64,000 nucleotides of DNA, from positions 789,501-853,500 of the forward strand of contig NZ_CP047023.1 of NCBI RefSeq assembly GCF_009796765.1, written 5' to 3'. Positions 54,227 to 64,000 of the stretch are shown one piece after another (within the stretch, counting starts at the first letter, position 1; every line of letters begins with the position of its first letter). The DNA is from Paraglaciecola sp. L3A3. GTDB lineage: Bacteria; Pseudomonadota; Gammaproteobacteria; Enterobacterales; Alteromonadaceae. A model generated the notes under the pieces. That model had not been told where the DNA came from. It made no database searches and saw only the letters and a program-made list of their open reading frames with translations. A program made the translations under genes and the position numbers.

Positions 54227-57200
54227 TTACTCGTCGGCAGGAGTATCCGTTACTTCAGCATTTAATGCTTCAGTTAAGGCTAACTCTGCTTCAGATGCAG
54301 AAACTGAAGGTTCTTCACGTTCCTGCATTTCAGCTAGTTTTCTAGCTGTACGTTTTTGGTGATACGAGAAGCCGGTACCGGCAGGTATCAAACGCCCAAC
54401 AATTACGTTTTCTTTCAAGCCGCGTAACTCATCTTCTTTACCTTGCACTGCTGCTTCGGTAAGTACACGAGTGGTTTCTTGGAAAGAAGCCGCTGAGATA
54501 AATGACTCAGTAGACAAAGACGCCTTAGTGATACCCAATAACTGTGTTTCATACTGAGCAGGAATTTTTCCTTGCTTTTCAATTTCACGGTTAGCGATCT
54601 TCACGTTAGACACTTCAACTTGTTCGCCTTCTAGGAATTTAGTATCCCCAGAATAAGTGATCATACACTTACGTAACATTTGACGGATAACTACTTCGAT
54701 GTGCTTATCGTTAATTTTTACCCCTTGTAGGCGGTAAACTTCTTGTACTTCGTTAACGATATAGTTAGAAACAGCACTGATACCACGTAGTCTAAGGATG
54801 TCATGCGGTGACTCTGGGCCATCAGCAATAACTTCACCTTTTTCAACGTTTTCACCTTCGAACACGTTCAGATTACGCCATTTCGGAATCATCTCTTCAT
54901 AATGATCACCTGTTTTAGGTGTAATCATTAAGCGTTTCTTACCTTTAGTCTCTTTACCATATCCAATCATACCTGATACTTCAGCTAGGATGGCAGGCTC
55001 TTTAGGCTTACGTGCTTCGAACAAGTCAGCAACACGTGGTAGACCACCGGTAATATCACGAGTTTTCGAACTTTCTTGTGGTATACGAGCTAAAACATCA
55101 CCTGGCTTAGCATCCATTCCGTCCGTTGCTTCAATAGTTGTAAAGCTCGGTAAACGAATTTCTTGTAAACCAAATTCATCACTCTCAAGAATTAACTTAG
55201 GCTCTTTAGCGTTAGCTTTAGATAAGTCATTAACTACTATACGAGTTAAACCTGTAAGCTCATCTTGTTGCATTTCAGTGTTACTATCATCAACATCAGC
55301 AAAGCTAATTTTAGCTGCACGTTCTGTAACGATTGGATGTGAATGCGGGTCCCAGTTAGCAACAATCTCACCAGAGGTTACTGAAGAACCGTCTTTAGTC
55401 GTAAGAATCGCACCGTAAGGAACCTTATAACGCTCTTTCTCACGACCTTGATCATCAATAATAGTGATTTCGGTTGAACGAGAAACAATCACAACTTTTT
55501 CGTCTGTATTAATAACAAACTTAGCGTTATGCAGTTTCAAAGTACCAGTAGTTTTAACTTGCACGTTGTTTTCAGCAGATGCTCTAGATGCAGCACCACC
55601 GATGTGGAACGTACGCATGGTTAACTGTGTACCAGGTTCACCAATTGATTGAGCTGCGATAACACCAACAGACTCACCATGGCCAACCATGTGTCCACGA
55701 GCCAAGTCTCGGCCGTAACATCTAGCACAAACACCAAAGTCATTTTCACAAGTAATAACCGAACGAACTTGAATTTGATCTACAGAATTCACTTCTAATA
55801 AATCAACCAAAGCTTCATCTAACAGAACATTACGCTCTACTAAGATTTCATTCGTACCAGGTTTAAGTACGTCTTCAGCGACAGTACGACCTAGTACACG
55901 TTCGCGCAATGGTTCTACAACGTCGCCACCCTCGATTAGAGGTGTCATTTTAACGCCTTCGAAAGTACCACAGTCATCATTGTTAATAACTAAATCTTGC
56001 GCAACGTCAACTAAACGACGAGTTAGATAACCCGAGTTAGCTGTTTTCAATGCTGTATCGGCCAAACCTTTACGAGCACCGTGAGTTGAAATAAAGTACT
56101 GAAGTACGTTTAGACCTTCACGGAAGTTTGCAGTAATCGGTGTTTCGATGATTGAGCCATCTGGCTTTGCCATCAGACCACGCATACCCGCCAATTGACG
56201 AATCTGTGCAGCACTACCACGAGCACCGGAGTCGGCCATCATGAATACTGAGTTGAAAGAGGCTTGCTCTTCCATCTCACCATCACGATTTTTAACTGTT
56301 TCTTTAGACAAGTTTTCCATCATGGCTTTTGCGACTTTTTCGTTCGCATTAGACCAGATATCGATTACTTTGTTGTAACGTTCACCAGCAGTAACAAGAC
56401 CTGATTGGAATTGTTCCTGGATTTCACGTACTTCTGCTTCTGCTGCCTCGATTATATCTTTCTTAGCATCAGGGATAACCATGTCATCAATACCAACAGA
56501 TGCACCGGCGATCATCGCATAATGGAAACCTGTATACATGATTTGGTCAGCAGCTATTACTGTATCTTTCAAACCTAGAGTACGGTAACAAGCATTCAAC
56601 AGCTTAGAAATATTCTTTTTACCCATAGCTTTGTTGATAATTTCGAAAGGTACACCTTTAGGCAAAGCTTCAGAGAAAATTGCACGACCAACAGTTGTAT
56701 CTGTCAATGTTACAGTTTCTGTTCTGTTACCTTCTTCATCTGTGAAGTATTCAGTAATACGTACTTTGACCCTAGCGTGTAACTCAGCATGACCTGTACG
56801 GTACGCTTTTTCAGCTTCTTTCGGGCTAGTAAACACCATGCCTTCACCTAGACCATTTACACGGTCACGGGTCATATAATACAAGCCCATTACAACGTCC
56901 TGAGAAGGTACGATGATCGGCTCACCATTGGCTGGTGATAATATGTTGTTGGTAGACATCATTAGTGCACGAGATTCAAGCTGTGCTTCAATCGTTAACG
57001 GCACGTGAACAGCCATTTGGTCACCATCGAAATCGGCGTTGTAAGCAGCACATACTAATGGGTGCAACTGAATCGCTTTACCTTCGATTAGAATAGGTTC
57101 AAACGCTTGGATACCTAGTCTGTGAAGTGTAGGAGCTCGGTTTAGTAATACTGGATGTTCACGAATAACTTCGTCTAACACATCCCATACTTCCGGATCT

Positions 57201-58411
57201 TCACGTTCAACTAATTTTTTAGCTGCCTTGATAGTAGTGGCTAAACCACGACCTTCTAATTTTCCATAGATAAACGGCTTGAATAATTCAAGAGCCATCT
57301 TCTTAGGTAGGCCACACTGATGTAAACGTAATGTAGGACCAACTGTAATTACAGAACGACCAGAATAATCAACACGTTTACCTAGTAAGTTCTGACGGAA
57401 ACGACCTTGTTTACCTTTGATCATATCGGCCAAAGATTTAAGAGGACGTTTGTTGGAACCAGTAATAGCGCGACCACGACGACCATTATCAAGAAGAGCA
57501 TCTACTGCTTCTTGTAACATACGTTTTTCGTTACGGACGATAATGTCTGGTGCAGCTAGATCTAATAGACGTTTAAGACGGTTATTACGGTTGATAACAC
57601 GACGATATAAATCGTTCAGATCAGAAGTCGCAAAACGACCGCCATCTAGAGGTACCAAAGGACGTAAATCTGGCGGTAAAACAGGAAGAACTGTTAAAAT
57701 CATCCATTCTGGTTTGTTCCCAGATAATTGGAAAGATTCTAAAAGTTTTAAACGTTTAGTGATTTTTTTACGCTTTGTTTCAGAGTTAATACTAGGTAAC
57801 TCTTCACGCATAGAAACAACATCAGCATCAACGTCAAGGGCTTTAAGCAATTCAAATACTGCTTCAGCACCCATCTTGGCTTCAAATTCGTCACCATGTT
57901 CTTCAAGTGCATCCAAGTATTCTTCTTCAGTCAGAAGTTGGCTGCGCTCAAGCGTAGTCATACCTGGTTCTGATACCACGTATGATTCAAAATATAGTAC
58001 GCGTTCGATATCACGTAATGTCATATCTAACATTAAGCCGATACGAGACGGTAATGATTTAAGGAACCATATATGTGCAACTGGACTTGCCAATTCAATG
58101 TGGCCCATACGCTCACGACGTACTTTAGTTAAAGTAACTTCAACTCCACATTTTTCACATATAACACCACGGTGTTTAAGGCGCTTATATTTACCACATA
58201 GACATTCGTAGTCTTTTACAGGCCCGAATATACGAGCACAGAACAATCCATCACGTTCTGGTTTAAAAGTACGATAGTTAATCGTTTCTGGTTTCTTAAC
58301 TTCACCAAAAGACCACGAGCGGATCATCTCCGGCGACGCTAAACCAATTCGAATGTTGTCGAATTCTTCAGTCTTATGTTGTTGCTTAAGAAACTTTAAT
58401 AAATCTTTCAC
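54227..58411 (-). CDS. rpoC: RNA polymerase beta' subunit
   Basis: A 1394-residue beta' subunit, close to E. coli (1407). It has an N-terminal zinc site C-L-C-G-K-Y and C-E-K-C-G, and a catalytic N-A-D-F-D-G-D-Q with D460, D462, D464 at the E. coli numbering. The trigger loop region is around [10 protein letters not shown], and a second zinc site includes C-A-R-C-Y-G-R-D. The C-terminus is acidic and variable. It follows rpoB by 89 bp, a gap holding a perfect 10-bp stem. Confidence 0.98.
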   Translation of the reverse strand: MKDLLKFLKQQHKTEEFDNIRIGLASPEMIRSWSFGEVKKPETINYRTFKPERDGLFCARIFGPVKDYECLCGKYKRLKHRGVICEKCGVEVTLTKVRRERMGHIELASPVAHIWFLKSLPSRIGLMLDMTLRDIERVLYFESYVVSEPGMTTLERSQLLTEEEYLDALEEHGDEFEAKMGAEAVFELLKALDVDADVVSMREELPSINSETKRKKITKRLKLLESFQLSGNKPEWMILTVLPVLPPDLRPLVPLDGGRFATSDLNDLYRRVINRNNRLKRLLDLAAPDIIVRNEKRMLQEAVDALLDNGRRGRAITGSNKRPLKSLADMIKGKQGRFRQNLLGKRVDYSGRSVITVGPTLRLHQCGLPKKMALELFKPFIYGKLEGRGLATTIKAAKKLVEREDPEVWDVLDEVIREHPVLLNRAPTLHRLGIQAFEPILIEGKAIQLHPLVCAAYNADFDGDQMAVHVPLTIEAQLESRALMMSTNNILSPANGEPIIVPSQDVVMGLYYMTRDRVNGLGEGMVFTSPKEAEKAYRTGHAELHARVKVRITEYFTDEEGNRTETVTLTDTTVGRAIFSEALPKGVPFEIINKAMGKKNISKLLNACYRTLGLKDTVIAADQIMYTGFHYAMIAGASVGIDDMVIPDAKKDIIEAAEAEVREIQEQFQSGLVTAGERYNKVIDIWSNANEKVAKAMMENLSKETVKNRDGEMEEQASFNSVFMMADSGARGSAAQIRQLAGMRGLMAKPDGSIIETPITANFREGLNVLQYFISTHGARKGLADTALKTANSGYLTRRLVDVAQDLVINNDDCGTFEGVKMTPLIEGGDVVEPLRERVLGRTVAEDVLKPGTNEILVERNVLLDEALVDLLEVNSVDQIQVRSVITCENDFGVCARCYGRDLARGHMVGHGESVGVIAAQSIGEPGTQLTMRTFHIGGAASRASAENNVQVKTTGTLKLHNAKFVINTDEKVVIVSRSTEITIIDDQGREKERYKVPYGAILTTKDGSSVTSGEIVANWDPHSHPIVTERAAKISFADVDDSNTEMQQDELTGLTRIVVNDLSKANAKEPKLILESDEFGLQEIRLPSFTTIEATDGMDAKPGDVLARIPQESSKTRDITGGLPRVADLFEARKPKEPAILAEVSGMIGYGKETKGKKRLMITPKTGDHYEEMIPKWRNLNVFEGENVEKGEVIADGPESPHDILRLRGISAVSNYIVNEVQEVYRLQGVKINDKHIEVVIRQMLRKCMITYSGDTKFLEGEQVEVSNVKIANREIEKQGKIPAQYETQLLGITKASLSTESFISAASFQETTRVLTEAAVQGKEDELRGLKENVIVGRLIPAGTGFSYHQKRTARKLAEMQEREEPSVSASEAELALTEALNAEVTDTPADE

Positions 58412-58443
58412 ATTTCTCTCCCAGCGGAGTCAGTTGCAAAGAT

Positions 58444-58470
58444 CCTGTTAGTGCTTATCACACTAACAGG
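58444..58470. repeat. 10-bp perfect stem between rpoB and rpoC
   Basis: CCTGTTAGTG (58444-58453), 7-nt loop, CACTAACAGG (58461-58470). No T-tract, so it is not a terminator. It is probably an RNA structure affecting processing or rpoC translation. Confidence 0.8.
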
Positions 58471-58500
58471 ACTGTCTGTCTACAAGTTCAGTCAGAGCGT

Positions 58501-61500
58501 TTATTGCTCTTCCAGTTCGATATTGATACCTAGTGAGCGAATCTCTTTCAACAATACGTTGAATGATTCAGGCATACCAGGTTCCATACGATGATCGCCA
58601 TCCACAATGTTTTTATACATTTTGGTACGGCCATTCACGTCATCGGACTTAACGGTTAACATTTCTTGCAAGGTATAAGCAGCACCATAAGCTTCTAGTG
58701 CCCATACTTCCATCTCTCCGAAACGCTGACCACCGAACTGAGCTTTACCACCCAACGGCTGTTGAGTAACTAGGCTGTAAGAACCAGTAGAACGTGCATG
58801 CATTTTGTCATCAACCAAGTGGTTAAGTTTCAGCATGTACATATAACCTACAGTAACTGGACGCTCAAATGCGCGACCTGTACGTCCGTCGAACAAAGTG
58901 ATCTGTCCGCTTTCAGGTATATCTGCCAAAGTTAACATATGCTTAATTTCAGCTTCAGTTGCACCGTCGAAGACTGGTGTAGCCATAGGCACACCCTTAC
59001 GTAAGTTGTCTGCTAAACGGTTAACTTCGTCATCTGTAAAGTTATCAATATCTACGTTTTGGTGAGACTTACCAGCACTGTATACTTCTTTTAAGAAGCT
59101 ACGTAACTTAGCCATCTCTTCGTGTTCTTTCAACATACGGTCGATCTTCACACCGATACCGCTTGCAGCCATACCTAAGTGGGTTTCTAGAACCTGACCG
59201 ATGTTCATACGCGAAGGTACACCAAGTGGGTTCAAAACGATATCAACAGGCGTGCCGTTTTCATCGTAAGGCATATCTTCTACAGGTTGAATAGTCGAGA
59301 TAACACCTTTGTTACCATGACGACCAGCCATTTTATCACCTGGTTGAATATGACGCTTAACCGCTAGATAAACCTTAACAATCTTAAGTACACCCGGTGC
59401 CAAATCATCACCTTGAGTGATCTTACGACGCTTAATTTCGAACTTAGTATCAAAATCAGATTTGATTTCACCATGCTGCTCAGCAATTTGGTCTAGTTCT
59501 AATTGTAAGTCTTCGTCGTCAAGAGTTAGATCAAACCATTTATCTCGAGGTAAGTTATCAAGCTTAGTTTGTTCAACACCGGCTTTTAGTAACAAATTGG
59601 TTGCACGAGCAAAGATACCGTCAGCTAAAATATTAAATTCGTCAGACAAATCCTTTTTAACTTCACGTAATTGCATATCTTCGATTTCGCGAGCACGCTT
59701 ATCTTTTTCAACGCCATCACGAGTGAAGACCTGAACGTCAATAACCGTACCACGTACACTGTTAGGTACACGTAATGAAGTATCTTTAACATCGGATGCT
59801 TTTTCGCCAAAGATAGCTCTTAAAAGTTTCTCTTCTGGAGTAAGTTGAGTTTCACCTTTAGGTGTTACTTTACCTACTAATATATCGCCGCCTTTAACTT
59901 CAGCACCAATATATACCACACCAGACTCATCCAGTTTACCTAGAGCAGATTCACCAACATTAGGGATATCAGCACTAATTTCTTCTGGACCTAGCTTAGT
60001 ATCACGAGCGATACAGCTTAGTTCTTGAATGTGGATAGAAGTAAATCTGTCTTCCATCGCTACACGCTCAGAAATTAAGATTGAATCTTCGAAGTTATAA
60101 CCATTCCAAGGCATAAATGCGATGCGCATGTTCTGACCTAAAGCTAACTCACCTAAGTCAGTAGAAGGACCATCAGCTAATACATCACCAGCCACAATTG
60201 GCTCACCAACATTACAAGTTGGTTTTTGGTTAATACAAGTATTTTGGTTTGAACGTGTATATTTGGTTAGGTTATAAATATCAATACCCGCTTCACCAGC
60301 GGCCATTTCATTTTCATTTACCTTGATTACAATTCGACTTGCGTCAACGTAATCAACTGTTCCACCACGTTTGGCAACAACAGTTACACCCGAATCTACA
60401 GCAACCGTTTTTTCCATACCAGTACCAACTAAAGGCTTCTCAGCAATTAGAGTGGGCACTGCTTGACGTTGCATGTTTGCACCCATCAGTGCACGGTTAG
60501 CATCATCGTGTTCTAGGAACGGGATAATACTGGCAGCTACAGATACGATTTGTTGAGGAGATACATCCATGTACTTAATGTCAGCTACTGACATTAGTGT
60601 AGTTTCACCGCGGAAACGACATGGAATAAGATCATCTGCTAATCTACCGTCGTCGTCTAATACAACATTTGCCTGAGCAATTGCGTATTGACCTTCTTCG
60701 ATAGCCGACAAGTAGTCGATTTCGTCAGTGATCAGACCGTCAACAATTTTACGATATGGGGTTTCTAAGAAGCCAAAATCGTTGGTACGAGCAAAACTTG
60801 ACAGAGAGTTAATCAAACCAATGTTTGGTCCCTCTGGTGTTTCGATAGGACATAGACGACCATAGTGAGTGGCGTGTACATCTCGTACTTCAAAACCTGC
60901 ACGTTCACGAGTCAAACCACCCGGACCTAATGCAGATATACGACGTTTGTGTGTGACTTCTGATAACGGGTTATTCTGATCCATAAATTGAGATAATTGG
61001 CTTGAACCAAAGAACTCTTTTACAGCTGCAGAAATAGGCTTAGCGTTGATTAGGTCTTGTGGCATTACTGCATCAAGGTCACCTAAACTTAAACGTTCTT
61101 TAACTGCACGTTCAACACGAACTAAACCAACTCGGAATTGGTTTTCAGCCATTTCACCTACAGAACGAATACGTCTGTTACCTAAGTGATCGATATCATC
61201 AACTTCGTCTTTACCGTCACGTATAGTGATCAGTTGCTTCATTACTGCAACGATATCTTCTTTATTTAAGGTACCAGCACCGGTAGATTCTTCACGCCCT
61301 ATACGACGGTTGAATTTCATTCGGCCAACAGAAGACAAGTCATATCTATCTTCAGAGAAGAATAGATTAGTAAACAATGTCTCAGCTGCATCCTTAGTAG
61401 GTGGCTCACCAGGACGCATCATGCGATAAATCTCAACTAATGCTTCTAGTTTATTCGTTGAGTTATCGATACGTAAGGTGTCTGAAATATAAGCACCATG

Positions 61501-62529
61501 ATCAAGTTCGTTGATATAAAGAGTATCAAACGCAGTGACACCTGATGCAACCAACTCAGCTAGATTTTCTAGGGTTAGTTCGTCATTGGCTGAAACTGTT
61601 ACTTCACCGGTTTCTTCATTGATATAATCGCGAGCAAATACACGACCAACCAAATATTCTGCTGGTACTTCTAATTCAGTAATTTTCGCTTTTTCTAATG
61701 CACGAGTATGACGTGCAGAAATACGACGACCAGTTTCAACTAGAACTTTGCCATCAGCGTCTAAAATGTCGAATTGTGCAGTTTCACCACGAAGGCGATC
61801 TGGGACAACATCTGATAAGAACTTTTCACCTTGAACTCTAACTTGGTTCGTTTCAAAGAACAAACCTAGAATTTCTTCGGTTGGCATTTCTAATGCGCGT
61901 AACATAATCGTCGCTGGTAATTTACGACGTCTATCTATACGTACAAAAAGATTATCTTTAGGGTCAAATTCAAAGTCTAACCACGAACCACGGTAAGGAA
62001 TAACACGAGCGTTATATAATACTTTACCAGAGGAGTGTGTTTTTCCTTTGTCGTGATCAAAGAACACGCCTGGAGAACGGTGCAATTGAGAGACAATAAC
62101 ACGTTCAGTACCATTGATAACGAATGTACCGTTATCAGTCATGAGTGGTATTTCACCCATGTATACTTCTTGCTCTTTAATGTCTTTAACTGTACCAGGT
62201 GCTGCTTCTCTATCGAACAACACTAAACGCAATTTTACGCGCAATGGCGCAGAAAATGTAACACCACGAATTTGACATTCTTTAACATCAAATACTGGCT
62301 CACCTAAACGGTAACTTACATATTGCAATTCAGCGTTACCGGAGTAACTTTTGATTGGAAAAACTGATCGAAATGCCGCTTCCAGTCCATGTTGACCATC
62401 TACATCTAGGTCAATAAACTTCTTAAAAGAATCTAACTGGATTGAAAGTAGATACGGTATTTCCAATACCTGTGGGCGTTTGCCAAAATCCTTACGGATA
62501 CGTTTCTTTTCGCTATAAGAGTAAACCAT
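58501..62529 (-). CDS. rpoB: RNA polymerase beta subunit
   Basis: A 1342-residue beta subunit, the same length as E. coli. The rifampicin-binding cluster is wild type: [14 protein letters not shown], then [20 protein letters not shown] and [17 protein letters not shown] are the conserved active-site segments. It forms the catalytic core with beta'. It is preceded by the rplL-rpoB spacer carrying a terminator-like stem (62741-62772), as expected for partial attenuation of rpoBC relative to rplJL. Confidence 0.98.
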   Translation of the reverse strand: MVYSYSEKKRIRKDFGKRPQVLEIPYLLSIQLDSFKKFIDLDVDGQHGLEAAFRSVFPIKSYSGNAELQYVSYRLGEPVFDVKECQIRGVTFSAPLRVKLRLVLFDREAAPGTVKDIKEQEVYMGEIPLMTDNGTFVINGTERVIVSQLHRSPGVFFDHDKGKTHSSGKVLYNARVIPYRGSWLDFEFDPKDNLFVRIDRRRKLPATIMLRALEMPTEEILGLFFETNQVRVQGEKFLSDVVPDRLRGETAQFDILDADGKVLVETGRRISARHTRALEKAKITELEVPAEYLVGRVFARDYINEETGEVTVSANDELTLENLAELVASGVTAFDTLYINELDHGAYISDTLRIDNSTNKLEALVEIYRMMRPGEPPTKDAAETLFTNLFFSEDRYDLSSVGRMKFNRRIGREESTGAGTLNKEDIVAVMKQLITIRDGKDEVDDIDHLGNRRIRSVGEMAENQFRVGLVRVERAVKERLSLGDLDAVMPQDLINAKPISAAVKEFFGSSQLSQFMDQNNPLSEVTHKRRISALGPGGLTRERAGFEVRDVHATHYGRLCPIETPEGPNIGLINSLSSFARTNDFGFLETPYRKIVDGLITDEIDYLSAIEEGQYAIAQANVVLDDDGRLADDLIPCRFRGETTLMSVADIKYMDVSPQQIVSVAASIIPFLEHDDANRALMGANMQRQAVPTLIAEKPLVGTGMEKTVAVDSGVTVVAKRGGTVDYVDASRIVIKVNENEMAAGEAGIDIYNLTKYTRSNQNTCINQKPTCNVGEPIVAGDVLADGPSTDLGELALGQNMRIAFMPWNGYNFEDSILISERVAMEDRFTSIHIQELSCIARDTKLGPEEISADIPNVGESALGKLDESGVVYIGAEVKGGDILVGKVTPKGETQLTPEEKLLRAIFGEKASDVKDTSLRVPNSVRGTVIDVQVFTRDGVEKDKRAREIEDMQLREVKKDLSDEFNILADGIFARATNLLLKAGVEQTKLDNLPRDKWFDLTLDDEDLQLELDQIAEQHGEIKSDFDTKFEIKRRKITQGDDLAPGVLKIVKVYLAVKRHIQPGDKMAGRHGNKGVISTIQPVEDMPYDENGTPVDIVLNPLGVPSRMNIGQVLETHLGMAASGIGVKIDRMLKEHEEMAKLRSFLKEVYSAGKSHQNVDIDNFTDDEVNRLADNLRKGVPMATPVFDGATEAEIKHMLTLADIPESGQITLFDGRTGRAFERPVTVGYMYMLKLNHLVDDKMHARSTGSYSLVTQQPLGGKAQFGGQRFGEMEVWALEAYGAAYTLQEMLTVKSDDVNGRTKMYKNIVDGDHRMEPGMPESFNVLLKEIRSLGINIELEEQ

Positions 62530-62740
62530 GGGTTCCTCAGCCTGCCGATTTTTGACCCAACTTGCTTAATAGTACGAACTATATAAGCAAACTTCCGCTA
62601 CCCTTTAAGTTACAATTACTACCTGACCCAAATTCATTAAGAGGCTTACTTAACTTATTGGTTTTGTTGGTTTTAATTGTAATTTGCACTTTATTACTAG
62701 GACCCATATCAAAGGATGAAAATAGTAAATCCTACAGCGC

Positions 62741-62772
62741 AAAAAGGCTGGTGACTAAAAAGTCACCAGCCT
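62741..62772 (-). terminator. Attenuator-like terminator between rplL and rpoB
   Basis: On the minus strand AGGCTGGTGACT, loop TTTT, AGTCACCAGCCT, then T4: a perfect 12-bp stem. It lies 36 bp past the rplL stop. It probably lets only part of the transcription continue to rpoBC, matching the known excess of L10/L12 over polymerase subunits. Confidence 0.85.
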
Positions 62773-62808
62773 ATGCCATTTCAGGCTAACAATCTGCGAT
62801 TAGGCAGA

Positions 62809-63180
62809 TTATTTAAGCTCAACTTCAGCGCCAGCTTCTACAAGCGTCTTCTTAAGTTCTTCAGCTTCTTCTTTAGATACGCCTTCTTTGATAGCTTTAG
62901 GAGCAGATTCAACTACTTCTTTAGCTTCTTTAAGACCTAGGCCAGTTGCGCCACGTACCGCTTTGATTACTGCAACTTTGTTCGCACCGAAAGATGTCAT
63001 AACAACATCAAATTCAGTTTGTTCTGCAGCAGCTTCAGCAGCTACAGCAGGACCAGCAACAGCAACCGCTGCAGCAGCAGAAACGTTAAATTTCTCTTCA
63101 GCTGCTTCGATTAGTTCAACTAGTTCCATTACTGGCATTTCAGCAATTGCGTTTAAAATATCTTCTTTAGTTAGAGCCAT
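62809..63180 (-). CDS. rplL: 50S ribosomal protein L7/L12
   Basis: A 123-residue L7/L12. The N-terminal dimerisation helix ([15 protein letters not shown]), an Ala-rich hinge (about 34-53) and the C-terminal factor-binding domain ([20 protein letters not shown]) are all standard. It is the only ribosomal protein in multiple copies and recruits EF-Tu and EF-G. It is 53 bp downstream of rplJ. Confidence 0.98.
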   Translation of the reverse strand: MALTKEDILNAIAEMPVMELVELIEAAEEKFNVSAAAAVAVAGPAVAAEAAAEQTEFDVVMTSFGANKVAVIKAVRGATGLGLKEAKEVVESAPKAIKEGVSKEEAEELKKTLVEAGAEVELK

Positions 63181-63233
63181 TTCTCTAAACTCCTGGGTTT
63201 AATGTTAAAATTTAAAATGTACAAAAACGAATA

Positions 63234-63752
63234 TTATTTTTCGTCTTTGATCGCCGCCAATACACGCACAAACTTGCCTGGAACTTCGTTGATAGTACGA
63301 ACGAATTTCTCGGCAGGTGCTTTGAAGGTAGCAAGTAATCTTGCCAACGCTTCGTCGCGGGTAGGAAGTGAAGCTACTGCATCCAGTTTGTCTGGACCCA
63401 ATAAACCACTACCAATAGAAAGTGCAGTAACGTTTAACTTGTCGTTAGTTTTGCTAAAGTCTTTGAAAAGACGCGCAGCACCGCCAGGTGCTTCTATAGA
63501 AAAACCGTAAATCAACGGACCAGTTAACGCACTGTCAAGGTCAGCAAACTTACTATCAGCTAAAGCGCGTTTTGCAAGAGTGTTACGAACTACTCGTAAG
63601 TAAACACCTTGTTCACGTGCTTTAACACGAAGGTCAGTTAATTCTGCCACTTCCATGCCACGGTATTCAGCAACGGCAACAGATAGAGCTTGAGATGCAA
63701 CGTCGTTTATTTCCGCTACGATCTCTTTTTTTGCTGCTAAGCCTAATGCCAC
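63234..63752 (-). CDS. rplJ: 50S ribosomal protein L10
   Basis: A 172-residue L10. The frame is open further upstream (to ATG 63815), but the family begins M-A-L-x-L, which corresponds to GTG at 63752-63750 preceded by AAGGTG at correct spacing. The longer start would add 21 unlike residues. It ends near [13 protein letters not shown]. It holds the L7/L12 dimers to the ribosome stalk, and as the L10-L12 complex represses this operon by binding its leader RNA. Confidence 0.95.
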   Translation of the reverse strand: MALGLAAKKEIVAEINDVASQALSVAVAEYRGMEVAELTDLRVKAREQGVYLRVVRNTLAKRALADSKFADLDSALTGPLIYGFSIEAPGGAARLFKDFSKTNDKLNVTALSIGSGLLGPDKLDAVASLPTRDEALARLLATFKAPAEKFVRTINEVPGKFVRVLAAIKDEK

Positions 63753-63824
63753 TGAGTTCACCTTCTTAAAGTCTGAAACTTCATTTCTATTTGAAATATC
63801 CGTTTCAGGATTCACAGATTGATG

Positions 63825-63935
63825 TCACTGTTAGAAGTTTACCTTCTCACAATTCCACCGCTCTACGGTGTTCGTTAATCCCAGAGAGTCTGAGTCGATA
63901 CCACCGTCTGCGCAGGCTTATGTTTTAAGTAAGTT
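63825..63935 (-). ncRNA. Candidate L10 leader (autoregulatory RNA)
   Basis: On the minus strand this segment contains CCTGCGCAGACGGTGG, a further GACTCAG region, CACCG-TAGAG-CGGTG (63870-63856) and GAAG-GTAAA-CTTC, upstream of rplJ. The first element resembles the conserved part of the L10 leader, the RNA bound by the L10-L12 complex. The exact fold was not computed. Confidence 0.55.
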
Positions 63936-64000
63936 GTTTACGATAAATGATTTTTCATCACTATCACGGAAAATGCTCTCTTACTTCATTCTCCAACTTA

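Noticed and set aside
57417..58211. 264-codon plus-strand frame inside rpoC
   Set aside because: Antisense shadow of a highly conserved gene; Arg/Ser-rich nonsense composition. Similar frames in rpoB, fusA and tuf were also rejected.
63753..63815. Longer rplJ start at ATG 63815
   Set aside because: Adds 21 residues unlike L10; the GTG at 63752 has a good ribosome site and matches the family start.

Overview
The window looks like chromosomal DNA of a marine gammaproteobacterium of the Alteromonadales, probably Paraglaciecola/Glaciecola-like. This is an inference from the gene repertoire (several sulfatases, a PEP-CTERM protein, a MSHA-type pilin, PagL) and from the Alteromonadales-like ribosomal and RNA polymerase proteins. 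The DNA is fairly AT-rich. No tRNA, rRNA, insertion sequence or CRISPR array was seen.

Layout. (1) 1-17.6 kb is an accessory region for sulfated polysaccharides. It holds three secreted sulfatases (one cut by the left edge), a ZIP metal transporter, a spondin-domain PEP-CTERM protein, a hybrid histidine kinase, a larC-larE-larB operon making the nickel-pincer cofactor (no larA in the window), a Tat-exported aldo/keto reductase, a Bacteroidota-type NadD that looks transferred, and a secreted beta-propeller glycoside hydrolase. (2) 16-24.3 kb shows gene decay and repeats: a Fic C-terminal remnant, a solute-binding-protein pseudogene, a truncated isochorismatase-like gene running into a 150-bp-period REP array that abuts radD-recX, and a PEP-CTERM-like remnant. 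(3) 24.3-38 kb carries envelope and stress genes: pilin, LysR regulator, pagL, two near-identical mlaC copies, a U32-family protein, a chemotaxis receptor, class I aldolase and an outer-membrane barrel. (4) 38-45 kb has a MacAB-like exporter, an aminotransferase, and a sigma-factor/permease/thioredoxin cluster. (5) 45-48.6 kb is a second polysaccharide block (sulfatase, YHYH protein, PL7-like lipoprotein). (6) 48.8 kb to the end is the conserved rplJ-rplL-rpoB-rpoC / rpsL-rpsG-fusA-tuf block on the minus strand.

The most unusual element is directly downstream of tuf. A 413-bp unit is present twice, plus a 67-bp third part overlapping the tuf end. Each unit holds a tuf terminator copy and a chain of about ten small hairpins packed end to end. 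Only four substitutions separate the two full copies, and none falls in a proposed stem. Other notable items are the REP array that supplies stop codons to both flanking genes, an 80%-identical 70-bp upstream segment shared by mlaC copy 2 and an outer-membrane protein gene 9.4 kb away, a MacA adaptor with an LTxxQ (Spy/CpxP-like) insertion, and a three-cysteine LarE.

All identifications come from reading motifs and recalling family sequences; no database search was run. Hairpins and identities were counted by hand.
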